A DNA stretch of 64,000 bases from Flavobacterium sp. SUN052 (GCF_028867935.1 NZ_JAPQNS010000001.1:1488001-1552000); one strand, 5' to 3'. Counted from the stretch's first letter, positions 27,465 through 35,230 are shown. The notes: generated from the letters alone by a model not told the origin. Numbers and translations are program-made.

Positions 27465-27658
27465 CAGATTGTATAATAACCTAGTCTGTATCGGCCAAAA
27501 TATGTTTCCGTTTCTGGGTCTCTTGCGATAAGTTGAACGCCATAGTTAGGCAGGTATGACCAAAACAGAAACTCACTATTTGGGTGTACTTCTAATGTAA
27601 CTGTCGTCCCTAATTGAGGTATGCAGGGTTGTAAACATAACTTGTGTTCTTCAACATA
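27465..27658 (-). pseudogene. Unlisted short open frame, likely truncated gene
   Basis: The minus strand has an open frame of about 64 codons with strong coding character, including GTTVTLEVHPNSEFLFWSYL and GVQLIARDPETETYFGRYRL, ending at TGA 27465-27467. It lacks ATG, GTG or TTG starts, and a TAG precedes it at 27659-27661. An ATG is available 2 bp away in another frame, so a frameshift is possible. It follows the 27690-28220 gene on the same strand after about 30 bp. No family recognised. The rest of the 27337-27689 spacer looks non-coding. Confidence 0.4.
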
Positions 27659-27689
27659 CTATTCGTACCTCATTCAGAATATAAAATGC

Positions 27690-28220
27690 CTATTGCTGAT
27701 TCTCGTTTGTAATAAGATTGTCAAATAAGTGAAAAAGTTCATTCAATATTTTGGAGTCATTCATTGGATTAAATGAAACCAGATTCTTGTCCACAGCTTC
27801 CTGATAGCTCTCATATCTCTTTGGCATAGGATACCGGCCCGCCCATACAGTGAATCCTTCTAGCCTTATAAGCAGGTTTTTCTGCTCATCAGTAAGAGAA
27901 ATGACTTCAGAAGCAGGAACGACTAAATCATGAGTTAATATCTTGCTAGCTTTAATAGTGGCCGAATCCTTTGGCTCCGGTAGTCTACACACGCGAAGCC
28001 CTTTAATTACATTTTCCATAGCAAAACCCGCTAGCAACATGTATGAGTCCATATAAGCAATTAGGCGGCTATCTTTTTCATTCGCTGGTATGTCAAGTCT
28101 GCTAACTCTGTAATATTCGTCCAAAGACAATTGAGCCGATAGCAATAATAATCTTGCCTGATCCGCCCATAGGCTAGGGTCTAACATCACTAGTTCGAAA
28201 ATTTCATCTGGTTCTTTCAT
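27690..28220 (-). CDS. Hypothetical protein, possibly HEPN-like (element cargo)
   Basis: 176 residues from the ATG at 28220 (MKEPDEIFELVM); the longer frame to 28274 has an unlikely hydrophobic start. The protein is predicted to be mostly helical. The segment SYMLLAGFAMENVIKGLRV, followed by ILTHDLVVPASEV, resembles the helix pair of HEPN-domain proteins, which carry a helix with an E-x-x-x-K pattern and a later H-D-L. The canonical RxxxxH nuclease motif is not visible, so it may be a non-catalytic HEPN or a different helical protein. It is transcribed against its two neighbours. Confidence 0.55.
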   Translation of the reverse strand: MKEPDEIFELVMLDPSLWADQARLLLLSAQLSLDEYYRVSRLDIPANEKDSRLIAYMDSYMLLAGFAMENVIKGLRVCRLPEPKDSATIKASKILTHDLVVPASEVISLTDEQKNLLIRLEGFTVWAGRYPMPKRYESYQEAVDKNLVSFNPMNDSKILNELFHLFDNLITNENQQ

Positions 28221-28459
28221 TTTATATGCCGTTAATTTGCCTGTAAACAATACTAGTAACTCGTATACTACCAACCTATAGAGTGGTCCCCTTCTCGCTT
28301 AAACTTTGTCCTCACAGCTCTGCCTTTTCCCAAAACGGGCCATAAGGCACTGTTTTTATTTATGCGTTTGTAAACTGTTTGATACTTGCTTACTATTGCT
28401 ACCTGACACTTTGCCCTAAAGGCTTCGGACTAGGGTAATAAACACAAAAATTTCTACTG

Positions 28460-29338
28460 ATGGATCCACTATCTACCGTAGCGGCTGGAATAGCGAAAGA
28501 AGCAGTTCAAGAAGCGGCAAAAAATCCACAGGTTTACCAGGACCTTTTTCAGCCTGCCGCGAAAGAGGTTGGTAAAGCATTGGGTACTGTTGCTAAAACG
28601 ATAAATGTAGCTTTGGCTCCTGTTTCGGCATTAGTTTGGGGTTATGATAAGATTTCGAATTTTCTTGAAAAGAAACTTAGCGAAAAGCTAAAGGACATAC
28701 CTCATGAAAATATTATTACCCCAGACCCTGCTATCGTTGGCCCTGCAATTGAGTCATTACGCTACACGGGTAATAACCCGACTTTAGCTGAGATGTACGC
28801 AAATCTTATTGCCAACGCAATGGATAAAGAGACTATAAAGAAAGCACACCCATCATTTGTCGAAACAATAAAGAATTTAAGTTCAGACGAAGCCCTTCTT
28901 TTAAATCATATGAAACTAGGTGTTTTTTGGGCACTTGTAGACATCAAATATATTGTTCATCCTGATACTGGCGAACTTGATGGTGCAACTAATTTATCCC
29001 GTTTAGGGTTTTGGGCAGGCGTTAAAAATGAAGAGTTTATGCCTAGTTATCTGAACAATTTATGCCGTTTGGGCCTTACTGAAATTCCGCCAAATAAATG
29101 GCTAGTGGCCGATGTCGCTTATGACGAAATCAGGAACACTAGAGAGTATGTTAATTATAAGTCTCAAATTGAAATGAGAAATTTCACTGTAAGGGAACAA
29201 AAGAAATTGGTTACTCTTACGGATTTAGGTCAACAATTTAAGCAGGCTTGTTTGCTTGATAAAGGTGCTAAGCAGAGCGCAAATGTTCCTAGATACTATT
29301 CGCGCTCCGTAGCCAATCAAAATGGCACCACTATCTAA
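28460..29338 (+). CDS. Abi-alpha (DUF4393) family protein
   Basis: 292 residues. The central part (ENIITPDPAIVGPAIESLRY, then LAEMYANLIANAMDK, then HPSFVETIKNLSSDEALLL) is the diagnostic core of the Abi-alpha family, named from abortive-infection loci. An N-terminal helical region with Ala-rich segments (QEAAKNPQVYQDLFQPAAKE) precedes it and a likely winged-helix-like region follows (LSRLGFWAGVKNEEFMPSYL). No membrane helix is obvious. Its role in this family is still not understood; presence in a mobile element with proteases supports a defence role. The next gene starts 61 bp later on the same strand. Confidence 0.8.
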   Translation: MDPLSTVAAGIAKEAVQEAAKNPQVYQDLFQPAAKEVGKALGTVAKTINVALAPVSALVWGYDKISNFLEKKLSEKLKDIPHENIITPDPAIVGPAIESLRYTGNNPTLAEMYANLIANAMDKETIKKAHPSFVETIKNLSSDEALLLNHMKLGVFWALVDIKYIVHPDTGELDGATNLSRLGFWAGVKNEEFMPSYLNNLCRLGLTEIPPNKWLVADVAYDEIRNTREYVNYKSQIEMRNFTVREQKKLVTLTDLGQQFKQACLLDKGAKQSANVPRYYSRSVANQNGTTI

Positions 29339-29399
29339 TCAACTTCAAAAGTGAACGGCACTATATCTGAAAAATTAATTTCAAAGGTAATACTATAAT

Positions 29400-29780
29400 A
29401 TGTTGAATAACGACAGATTTATTTATGAAATGCCCCCAATAGATTTTTGGGACGGCTGGATACCCTTTTCGAGTGCCACTAGCGACCCTACTCAATTTGG
29501 AATCATTGAGTATGACGAAGAATCTGGTATGGAAAAGGCCGATTTGACAAAGCAAGGACAAAAGCTTTTGCGGGATTCTCTCGATGAGGTTAGAAACATC
29601 TTGCAAGAGTTTACCTCTTGGGAAGGCGATGGTATTTTTTATATATCATCAATACCATTTCCAGACGTATGTTTGTCGAAGCTTGTCTTTGCGGTAAAGC
29701 AATCGAATAACGGTACTACTTATGTGGTCGCTCCGGCTGAATATTCGCACATAAGGCATTATTTAGTTAAGGTTATTTGA
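29400..29780 (+). CDS. Hypothetical protein next to Abi-alpha (element cargo)
   Basis: 126 residues from an ATG that is 61 bp after the Abi-alpha stop. It starts MLNNDRFIYEMPPIDFWDGW and ends EYSHIRHYLVKVI; it is acidic and aromatic-rich with a predicted mix of helix and strand (GQKLLRDSLDEVRNILQEFT). No signal peptide, membrane helix or known motif. The close spacing suggests it is co-expressed with Abi-alpha and might be its partner or immunity protein, but nothing in the sequence proves this. Confidence 0.6.
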   Translation: MLNNDRFIYEMPPIDFWDGWIPFSSATSDPTQFGIIEYDEESGMEKADLTKQGQKLLRDSLDEVRNILQEFTSWEGDGIFYISSIPFPDVCLSKLVFAVKQSNNGTTYVVAPAEYSHIRHYLVKVI

Positions 29781-29810
29781 AGAATGGAATTGCGTAAACT
29801 ATCTTGGTCT

Positions 29811-29910
29811 TACTAGAAACACGGCCTACCTTCTTTACAACGAGCGCAAGCTAGGTAAGGGAAATATTGACGGATAGTGAGAAACTGGAAAGGTTAATCA
29901 GCGCACAAAG
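29811..29910 (+). pseudogene. Decayed third copy of the HTH gene found at 30133 and 30909
   Basis: The DNA tactagaaacacggcctacc and what follows match the 3' part of the intact paralogues: the stretch that encodes YYEKRGLPFYSKGKLGKW and then GDVDEWLESGKVNRHK. Here the frame is broken by indels and in-frame stops (GNIDG followed by two stops, then ETGKVNQR). Like the intact copies, it is followed by a hairpin terminator. Confidence 0.6.
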
Positions 29911-29931
29911 CTTGAACAACAGAAGCCCCGA

Positions 29932-29950
29932 ACGATGTCGGGGCTTTTTT
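29932..29950 (+). terminator. Rho-independent terminator
   Basis: aagccccga pairs with tcggggctt across acgatg, then TTTT. It follows the HTH-gene remnant and can also end the transcript of the Abi-alpha and 126-residue genes. Confidence 0.8.
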
Positions 29951-30053
29951 GTGTTTATATGTCTGCTTAAAACGGTCTTTAAAAGCGTAAGTTTTAGAAA
30001 ATATTTTCAGAAATAGTATACCTTTGATTTAGTCAAAATACTGACTTACAGAT

Positions 30054-30104
30054 AGTTAAACTTTTTGTTTAGCTATTCAACTTCTAGTTTAATATTATTT
30101 AAAC
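30054..30104. promoter_or_regulatory. Operator-like inverted repeats upstream of the first HTH gene
   Basis: Two small inverted repeats lie side by side: agttaaac-n5-gtttagct at 30054-30074 (one mismatch) and gtttaa-n6-ttaaac at 30087-30104. They end about 30 bp before the start of an HTH gene and use a shared half-site (gtttaa), so they may be binding sites for that HTH protein or for the XRE repressor. Confidence 0.4.
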
Positions 30105-30132
30105 CGAATAGTCAACGGTTAAATCAAAAGTT

Positions 30133-30480
30133 ATGAACAGTGAGAACTTGCGCCAAAACACCGTAACAAGAGCAAAAATGCATATAGCTATAGACGAAGC
30201 GATGTTAGAGCAAATTGCGACCGTGCTCAACGGCTGTCGGATTGAGTTACGAAAATCAGCTGAACGTGATGCCGATTTGCGCAAACAGGCAGAGGAAAAC
30301 CAGTTGTTAACACCCGATCAAGCGCGGGAATATTTAGGGGGGATAAGCGACAAGACGCTTGTCTATTACGAAAAACACGACTTACCTTTCTACAGTAAAG
30401 GCAAGTTGGGGCGGTGGTATCGAAAGGGAGATATTGACGAATGGTTAGAGTCGGGAAAGGTTAACCGACATAAAAATTAA
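30133..30480 (+). CDS. Helix-turn-helix (excisionase/HTH_17-like) DNA-binding protein, copy 1
   Basis: 115 residues. An N-terminal helical, probably coiled-coil stretch (EAMLEQIATVLNGCRIELRK, then AERDADLRKQAEE) is followed by a MerR/excisionase-type winged helix at about 55-115: LLTPDQAREYLGGISDKTLV, YYEKHDLPFYSKGKLGRWYR and GDIDEWLESGKV. These residues fit the HTH_17 pattern in which the wing reads the minor groove. The gene at 30909 has nearly the same C-terminal half, and a decayed copy lies at 29811. Such proteins serve as directionality factors or regulators in integrative elements. Confidence 0.8.
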   Translation: MNSENLRQNTVTRAKMHIAIDEAMLEQIATVLNGCRIELRKSAERDADLRKQAEENQLLTPDQAREYLGGISDKTLVYYEKHDLPFYSKGKLGRWYRKGDIDEWLESGKVNRHKN

Positions 30481-30483
30481 TGG

Positions 30484-30512
30484 AAAAGCCCCGTCGTTTT
30501 GGCGGGGCTAAC
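30484..30512 (-). terminator. Terminator between convergent genes
   Basis: agccccg (30487-30493) pairs with cggggct (30503-30509) and is followed by TTTT on the minus strand. It lies between the first HTH gene and the convergent 103-residue gene and serves mainly the latter. Confidence 0.7.
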
Positions 30513-30533
30513 TCTGTTTGAGGTGATTAAAAT

Positions 30534-30845
30534 TTATAACTGACGGTAAATGCCAACCAGCCGTAAACGGTGTGCTACCTCATCATTAAGGACCGGGTCT
30601 TTAGCAAACGTCATTGTTCCGGTTTTGTCAAACAGGCAGTACCAACCGGGTAAGGCTTCTTTGCCAACCTCTACGGCCAACACTTCAGAACCAGCAACAA
30701 AAAGCGGGTCCGCTTGATCTTGGTTCACTCGGATTATAACAGGCTCTTGATCGACGGTCACGCCGTACTGAGATAGCCAACGGGTATCATTTAAGCCAGG
30801 GTGATTAATGGACAGTGTAAACGGAGCTTGTTGTATAGTTTGCAT
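30534..30845 (-). CDS. Hypothetical protein, duplicated family in this element
   Basis: 103 residues. It begins MQTIQQAPFTLSINHPGLND and has a strand-rich middle (GVTVDQEPVIIRVNQDQADP), then GWYCLFDKTGTMTFAKDPVL. No signal peptide or known family. A truncated relative lies at 26064-26189, so the family has been copied within the element. It sits between two HTH genes, convergent with the first and divergent from the second. Its role is unknown. Confidence 0.6.
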   Translation of the reverse strand: MQTIQQAPFTLSINHPGLNDTRWLSQYGVTVDQEPVIIRVNQDQADPLFVAGSEVLAVEVGKEALPGWYCLFDKTGTMTFAKDPVLNDEVAHRLRLVGIYRQL

Positions 30846-30908
30846 TGTAATATCAGTTTTGATTGTCTACCTCAACAGGCAGACGGTTGAAAAGTAAAGC
30901 TGTTGCCA

Positions 30909-31262
30909 ATGGTCTTGATAGGCGCAAACCTTATTTATGCCATCGAACAAATGGAATACATATTCACAGAGCTTCGGGCTTTTATTGGTCGGTTTGAGCA
31001 ATTGCTTATCGACAATACTAAAGCCTTAGAGCGGGCCGCTACCGTCGAAAAACAGCTAAGAAAAGAAGCTGAATCAAACCAACTGCTTACACCTAAACAA
31101 ACTCGGCAATACTTAGGTGGCGTTTCTGAAGATGCTTTAGAGTACTACGAAAAGCGTGGTCTACCCTTTTACAGCAAAGGCAAATTAGGCAAGTGGTATC
31201 GACGCGGAGACGTTGACGAGTGGCTAGAATCCGGCAAAGTAAACCGGCACAAAAAGAAGTGA
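30909..31262 (+). CDS. Helix-turn-helix (excisionase/HTH_17-like) DNA-binding protein, copy 2
   Basis: 117 residues from the ATG at 30909; an ATG at 30951 (MEYIFTELRAFIGRFEQLL) is an equally good start that matches copy 1 in length of the helical part. The C-terminal half is nearly the same as copy 1 (LLTPKQTRQYLGGVSEDALE, YYEKRGLPFYSKGKLGKWYR, GDVDEWLESGKVNRHK), while the N-terminal helices have diverged. This suggests the two proteins bind similar DNA but pair with different partners or oligomerise differently. Confidence 0.78.
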   Translation: MVLIGANLIYAIEQMEYIFTELRAFIGRFEQLLIDNTKALERAATVEKQLRKEAESNQLLTPKQTRQYLGGVSEDALEYYEKRGLPFYSKGKLGKWYRRGDVDEWLESGKVNRHKKK

Positions 31263-31375
31263 TATGAGCGCGGAATTGCCTTTTGCTCAATAGGCAGGTC
31301 AATCGTTGCGCAGGGGCGGAGGTTGACGTACTTTTGTGATGTAAGCATGAGTGCTAAAGATTGATGTTTACGACT

Positions 31376-31415
31376 CCCGTACTGTTGCCGCCAAGCTTTA
31401 CAGTGCGGGTTTTTT
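31376..31415 (+). terminator. Rho-independent terminator after HTH copy 2
   Basis: The perfect 10-bp stem cccgtactgt / acagtgcggg (31376-31385, 31400-31409) is followed by six T. It lies about 115 bp after the second HTH gene and separates it from the minus-strand half of the element. Confidence 0.88.
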
Positions 31416-31504
31416 GTGTTCAATAACGAGGCTTTCCCGCTTCGTTCACATTACAATATTAAACAAACTTCGTATATATATGAAGTTTTTAAACAAAAAA
31501 ATGT

Positions 31505-31711
31505 TCATCCTATTTTTATGATCAATGGTAAGTCTAAGGCATCCGCTATTTTTTGCAGGGTTTCAATAGTCAGATTTTGACGACCCATTTCATAGCCATT
31601 TACGGTTGATTCGCCAATACTAAGCCTTTCCCCCAACTGCTTTTGGGTAAGCCCTTTTGTTTTACGGGCATCCCGTATGAGTTGGCCGGTTGTTAATTTG
31701 ATTGTTGACAT
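31505..31711 (-). CDS. XRE/Cro-type helix-turn-helix repressor-like protein
   Basis: 68 residues that consist only of a lambda-repressor-type HTH: LTTGQLIRDARKTKGLTQKQ, LGERLSIGESTVNGYEMGRQ, then LTIETLQKIADALDLPLII. It has no dimerisation or protease domain, so it is closer to a Cro-like or antitoxin-like regulator than to a full CI repressor. It is placed at the junction of the two transcription directions of the element, a usual place for the lysis/lysogeny-type switch. Binding sites are unknown. Confidence 0.85.
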   Translation of the reverse strand: MSTIKLTTGQLIRDARKTKGLTQKQLGERLSIGESTVNGYEMGRQNLTIETLQKIADALDLPLIIKIG

Positions 31712-31785
31712 TGTTTCTATTTGAATCAGTAAGGGAAAGCCAGAAACGGCCCTCCCTTACCTGTAACTATTCTGTTAGTTGGACG

Positions 31786-33822
31786 CTAAAAGGCAATCAG
31801 TGTGACATTGCACATATTGCCAGCCCTGTAATTGTCTATTTTGTTGAGGTAGTAATACGCGTCATTGAGCCACATTCCCGACGCATAAACACGCCCTACT
31901 TTAATTGGCTTCTCAAAGTCAAACGTTGCCACATCTTCAGGAAACAACCTCATAGATAGCGTTAACATTCGCGGCCTTCGTAGTATTTGGAACAACCCGC
32001 CAAAGTATCGGGCTGTCATGCTCTTCTCACCTTTAAGACATTCGCGGGGGTTAAAGGAAAGAGAATAGGCGTTATCTAGTCGGATAGATTCGTTCGGACG
32101 GTAGGCAAACCAGCAACTTTGTAAGGGAACGGTTACTATCTCAATATTGCCTGAAGTGCCTTCTATTCGGGTCTTTACCTCGACACTGACAAGCGGGTCA
32201 ATTAGAATTAAACGGGCTGTCGTTTTTCGCTTGTTAACCGTTACGTCACCGCCTGAACCTTTGCTTACTTCGCGGGTCTGAATCAGCAACGGCGAACCGT
32301 AACCCGGTATAAATTGGCTTGATACCTCTGTTGCTGAAAAAGGCAATTCAAACAGCGTCGTTTCTGAAGCCAATACGGGCGCGTCACAGGACAAAGAACC
32401 GTCTCCATACCCTTTTGTCACTCCGTCCGTTTCTTTCCATTTAAGAAGGTTTTTTTGGGCGTATGGGTCAACACGCGGCACATACGTTGCGCCCGTTTCG
32501 CTTACCCTATTCGACCAATCCAAAGCGTTTACCGTATTCTTAGATACATCGGTTAATACAGATAACCGGATTTCTTTACGCATCGGGTTAACTAGCCACG
32601 TTCCACACATTGCCAGGGCAACGGCTTTTAGTAGCTCCGCGCCTGTTAGTTCGGGTAGGTTGCGGCTTACTTGCCATTCATCGCCAAAACGGGCTTTTCC
32701 ATCGGGGGCAAATACGGCAAAGGTGGATTGTGCCGTTTGGTAAACATCACCGTCCCAACTGGCTATTGCAGTACGCTTTTGAATAATAAACCGAATCCGC
32801 AAACGGTCCCCCGCGTTGCAGTCAATTGAAGCGGATAAAGACAGCCCAACGGTTTTCACCTCTAACAGGTTGTACGGCCCGCCTTCCTCCCAACTTTCGC
32901 GGGCAACTTCAGCCCCGTTCTTTTCGATAATCAGGAACGCTTCGACAGCCCCCGCCGAAATGGTCACTTTAAATTGTTGGAAGGCATCAACTAACACCCT
33001 CATTCGCGTATCAGCAACGTAACTGTACAGGTCAGTACGAAAGTTGTTTTGCTTACCCTGCTCAAAGCCCTCTAACGGCACGTTATCGACAGATAGGGGA
33101 ATTGTCAAATCAAGCCGTTTACTGGCTAATGTGCGTAGCTTATACGGCTCCCTTTGTACGACGGTCACGCGGGCGCGTCTGGCATCAATCCATTCCTCAT
33201 CCTTACTAGTTGGCTCATCTTCCACAAAAGGCAGTGCCAGAGCGTTAAAAAGTGCATCATTGCGAATCTTTCCGGTTAGTCTATACCCTTCTTCAGCAAA
33301 CAGCGAATCTAAAAGCGTATGCACATACAAGGCCGGGGTAACAGTATCCATGCTGATTTCACCGTCTTGTAATGTTCCCCCGTCAACCAATGGAAACACT
33401 ACGCCCGATGTCGCATTTTGGCGGGATTGAATGCCAGGTAATGACCACTCAACATTATAGCCTGTTAGATTGGCGGTCCTGATTGATCTATCCAGACGGG
33501 TAAACAGGTCTTTCTTTTCGTCTAACAAAACGCATTTCCAACCATCCGAAAATTCCGACAGTTGAGCCGCACCCATAAGGATAAGTTCGCCCGCGTCGCG
33601 TACTTCAGCGCGTAGGGTTTCGTAAGGTTTACGGCTTGCGCTGTCGGGTCCCTCCGCGCCCTCCGTTAGCGTTCTTACGTCGATAGTGTCGGGTAAATTA
33701 AACGCAGTAGCGTAGGATGCTTGTAGGTTCGCGGGTTTGGTAAGGTCGTTACCTTGCAGTGTTGTTGTAATTGAATCAGGCGGGGCAACAAGTACCCCGT
33801 CTATATAAATGCCATCTTCCAT
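31786..33822 (-). CDS. Large phage tail/baseplate-like structural protein
   Basis: 678 residues, no signal peptide. It begins MEDGIYIDGVLVAPPDSITT, then DLTKPANLQASYATAFNLPD. N-termini of this form (a statement that the protein maps values onto an existing pattern, then a list of beta strands) are seen in tail or baseplate proteins of Bacteroidota prophages. The rest is strand-rich with YIAF-type C-terminus (GNMCNVTLIAF). No glycosidase or protease motif was seen. It is the only structural-type gene in the element and starts about 50 bp after the small-terminase-like gene on the same strand. The family assignment is an inference from overall similarity in style, not from a diagnostic motif. 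Confidence 0.5.
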   Translation of the reverse strand: MEDGIYIDGVLVAPPDSITTTLQGNDLTKPANLQASYATAFNLPDTIDVRTLTEGAEGPDSASRKPYETLRAEVRDAGELILMGAAQLSEFSDGWKCVLLDEKKDLFTRLDRSIRTANLTGYNVEWSLPGIQSRQNATSGVVFPLVDGGTLQDGEISMDTVTPALYVHTLLDSLFAEEGYRLTGKIRNDALFNALALPFVEDEPTSKDEEWIDARRARVTVVQREPYKLRTLASKRLDLTIPLSVDNVPLEGFEQGKQNNFRTDLYSYVADTRMRVLVDAFQQFKVTISAGAVEAFLIIEKNGAEVARESWEEGGPYNLLEVKTVGLSLSASIDCNAGDRLRIRFIIQKRTAIASWDGDVYQTAQSTFAVFAPDGKARFGDEWQVSRNLPELTGAELLKAVALAMCGTWLVNPMRKEIRLSVLTDVSKNTVNALDWSNRVSETGATYVPRVDPYAQKNLLKWKETDGVTKGYGDGSLSCDAPVLASETTLFELPFSATEVSSQFIPGYGSPLLIQTREVSKGSGGDVTVNKRKTTARLILIDPLVSVEVKTRIEGTSGNIEIVTVPLQSCWFAYRPNESIRLDNAYSLSFNPRECLKGEKSMTARYFGGLFQILRRPRMLTLSMRLFPEDVATFDFEKPIKVGRVYASGMWLNDAYYYLNKIDNYRAGNMCNVTLIAF

Positions 33823-33871
33823 TATGTTACGGTGTTTTAGTTGTTAAGAAAGGAACTGTACTGCTATGCTT

Positions 33872-34387
33872 TTAACCGTTCTTCTCTGCTTTCAGCTTCG
33901 CCAACCGTTCGCGTATTTCGTCGGTCGTTAGCTTGCTTAAATCGTTCGTTTCAATTTTTCCCGAATGCTCTATATGCTGTTTGTCCCTCCAACGCTTAGG
34001 CTGTCGATTCTTCAGCCAGTTCATACACGCGCCGGGGTCAGGTATTACGACAACGGTAGTAGGTACTCTAACCACCTCATTATTTACCGTCACAATCTTC
34101 TCAGATTTGTATTTATAGCCTACTGCCCGTTTGTAGAGTGAAGCTGCTACATTGGCATCAGCTAAGGCTTTACCCCGTCTAACTGTGTCCGAAAAATCAA
34201 ACTGATTCTTTTTCCACAGGTTAAAGGTTGATCGTGATACGCCCAACACATCGGCTATTTCCTCGTCTGTTAGCCCTAACAAGGCCATTTTAAAGATTTG
34301 TTGAGCGTACTCCGGTTTGTACTTAGTTGGTCTGCCTTTGTCGCTCTTATCGACTGTTACGGGCAAGTTTTGCGGGTCTTTATCCAT
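33872..34387 (-). CDS. Phage terminase small subunit-like protein
   Basis: 171 residues. The N-terminal HTH (GRPTKYKPEYAQQIFKMALL, then TDEEIADVLGVSRSTFNLWK) is followed by the small-terminase core (KALADANVAASLYKRAVGYK, PDPGACMNWLKNRQPKRWRD) and a charged tail. The last motif, a strongly conserved W-L-K-N-R/K-x-P-x-x-W-R-D, is typical of TerS proteins that recognise pac/cos sites. No large terminase is encoded in the element. Satellites of the PICI type use exactly such a lone TerS to redirect packaging of their helper. It starts 2 bp after the HTH gene's stop, so the two are co-transcribed. Confidence 0.78.
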   Translation of the reverse strand: MDKDPQNLPVTVDKSDKGRPTKYKPEYAQQIFKMALLGLTDEEIADVLGVSRSTFNLWKKNQFDFSDTVRRGKALADANVAASLYKRAVGYKYKSEKIVTVNNEVVRVPTTVVVIPDPGACMNWLKNRQPKRWRDKQHIEHSGKIETNDLSKLTTDEIRERLAKLKAEKNG

Positions 34388-34389
34388 GA

Positions 34390-34920
34390 TTACAAATTGA
34401 TTTGGTTGGGTGTTACTGGCTTGGCTTGGATACCTTCTTGAATGAGAATGCCGATTTGTTCCTGAATGGGAACCGGTAAGTTCAAAAAGGTCAGTTGGTC
34501 AATTTTCAGGCTGTTATTGACCTGTATATAATTGGCTGGTTTGGTTTCTTGCGTTGAGGTATTCTGACCATACACCCCACCAATAGCCCCTAAAAAAGCT
34601 TTGGCCGCTTTCACGTCACCCCTTAAAGCCATTGTAGACAGTTTAGCCAGTACTTGCGCTCCTAACATTCGGTAGGCTTGAAGCTGGTTTTGATAGAGCG
34701 TCGATTGATCGAACTCACGAAGATGTTCATACACCGTTTGCCGTGACAAACCTGCTTCTTTTGCGATAATTTTAACCGGTGGCATAATACCATCCCGTTC
34801 GATTAAGGTCTCAATAGCGAAGGTTAAACGGGCGTGATTCATTTCCCAGGTCTGATTTTTCTGATCGGTTTGTTTCACCGTTGAAACTGTCAGGTTTGGT
34901 AAGGTCTTTTTGGATTCCAT
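34390..34920 (-). CDS. HTH DNA-binding protein of the packaging/replication module
   Basis: 176 residues from the ATG at 34920; the longer frame to 35052 would run into the iteron region. The HTH is at about 55-75 (IIAKEAGLSRQTVYEHLREF), followed by a helical part (LGAQVLAKLSTMALRGDVKA, AKAFLGAIGGVYGQ) that is also typical of small-terminase-like or replication-associated phage proteins. The C-terminus is a low-complexity tail. It lies between the candidate origin and the TerS-like gene. It may regulate the origin or act together with TerS. Confidence 0.65.
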   Translation of the reverse strand: MESKKTLPNLTVSTVKQTDQKNQTWEMNHARLTFAIETLIERDGIMPPVKIIAKEAGLSRQTVYEHLREFDQSTLYQNQLQAYRMLGAQVLAKLSTMALRGDVKAAKAFLGAIGGVYGQNTSTQETKPANYIQVNNSLKIDQLTFLNLPVPIQEQIGILIQEGIQAKPVTPNQINL

Positions 34921-34955
34921 TGGGTCAAAGGAGTTAAAGCAGGTATTTTGTAGGG

Positions 34956-35227
34956 GTGGCACAGTAGCTTGCATTTTGCAACTGTGCCATCTAATACACT
35001 GTAAGACAGTAGGTTTAGGTGCGTTTTGGGGTGGCACAGTTGTACCGCGCAAAACTTTCTATATATACTGTATTGTGTGTTATATAGGAATGTATATACA
35101 GTGTATAAAACCCTATATATATTTCTTAATAACTACTGTGCCACTGTGCCAATAGCAAGCAATGCACTAAAAATCAGTGGCTTAGGTGGCACAGTACCCG
35201 GCACAGTACCCGGCACGGTGGCACGGT
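34956..35227. other. Candidate replication origin: iterons flanking an AT-rich core
   Basis: Nine copies of an 8-mer ggcacagt or close variants are seen in 270 bp: direct at 34958, 35033, 35188, 35200 and, as ggcacggt, 35212 and 35220; inverted (actgtgcc) at 34981, 35135 and 35143. They flank an AT-rich stretch at about 35049-35134 that contains atatatactgtat and its partly inverted partner gtatatacagt. Iterons on both sides of an AT-rich core, beside a primase-helicase gene, is the layout of SaPI origins. The region is the 310-bp gap between the primase-helicase and HTH genes. Confidence 0.7.
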
Positions 35228-35230
35228 TGC

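Noticed and set aside
34921..35052. N-terminal extension of the HTH gene at 34390-34920
   Set aside because: The extension is encoded by the iteron region and does not look like protein; the ATG at 34920 is the natural start.
34956..35227. CRISPR-like array, because of repeated 8-mers
   Set aside because: The units are too short, in both orientations and unevenly spaced; no cas gene is near. An iteron origin fits better.
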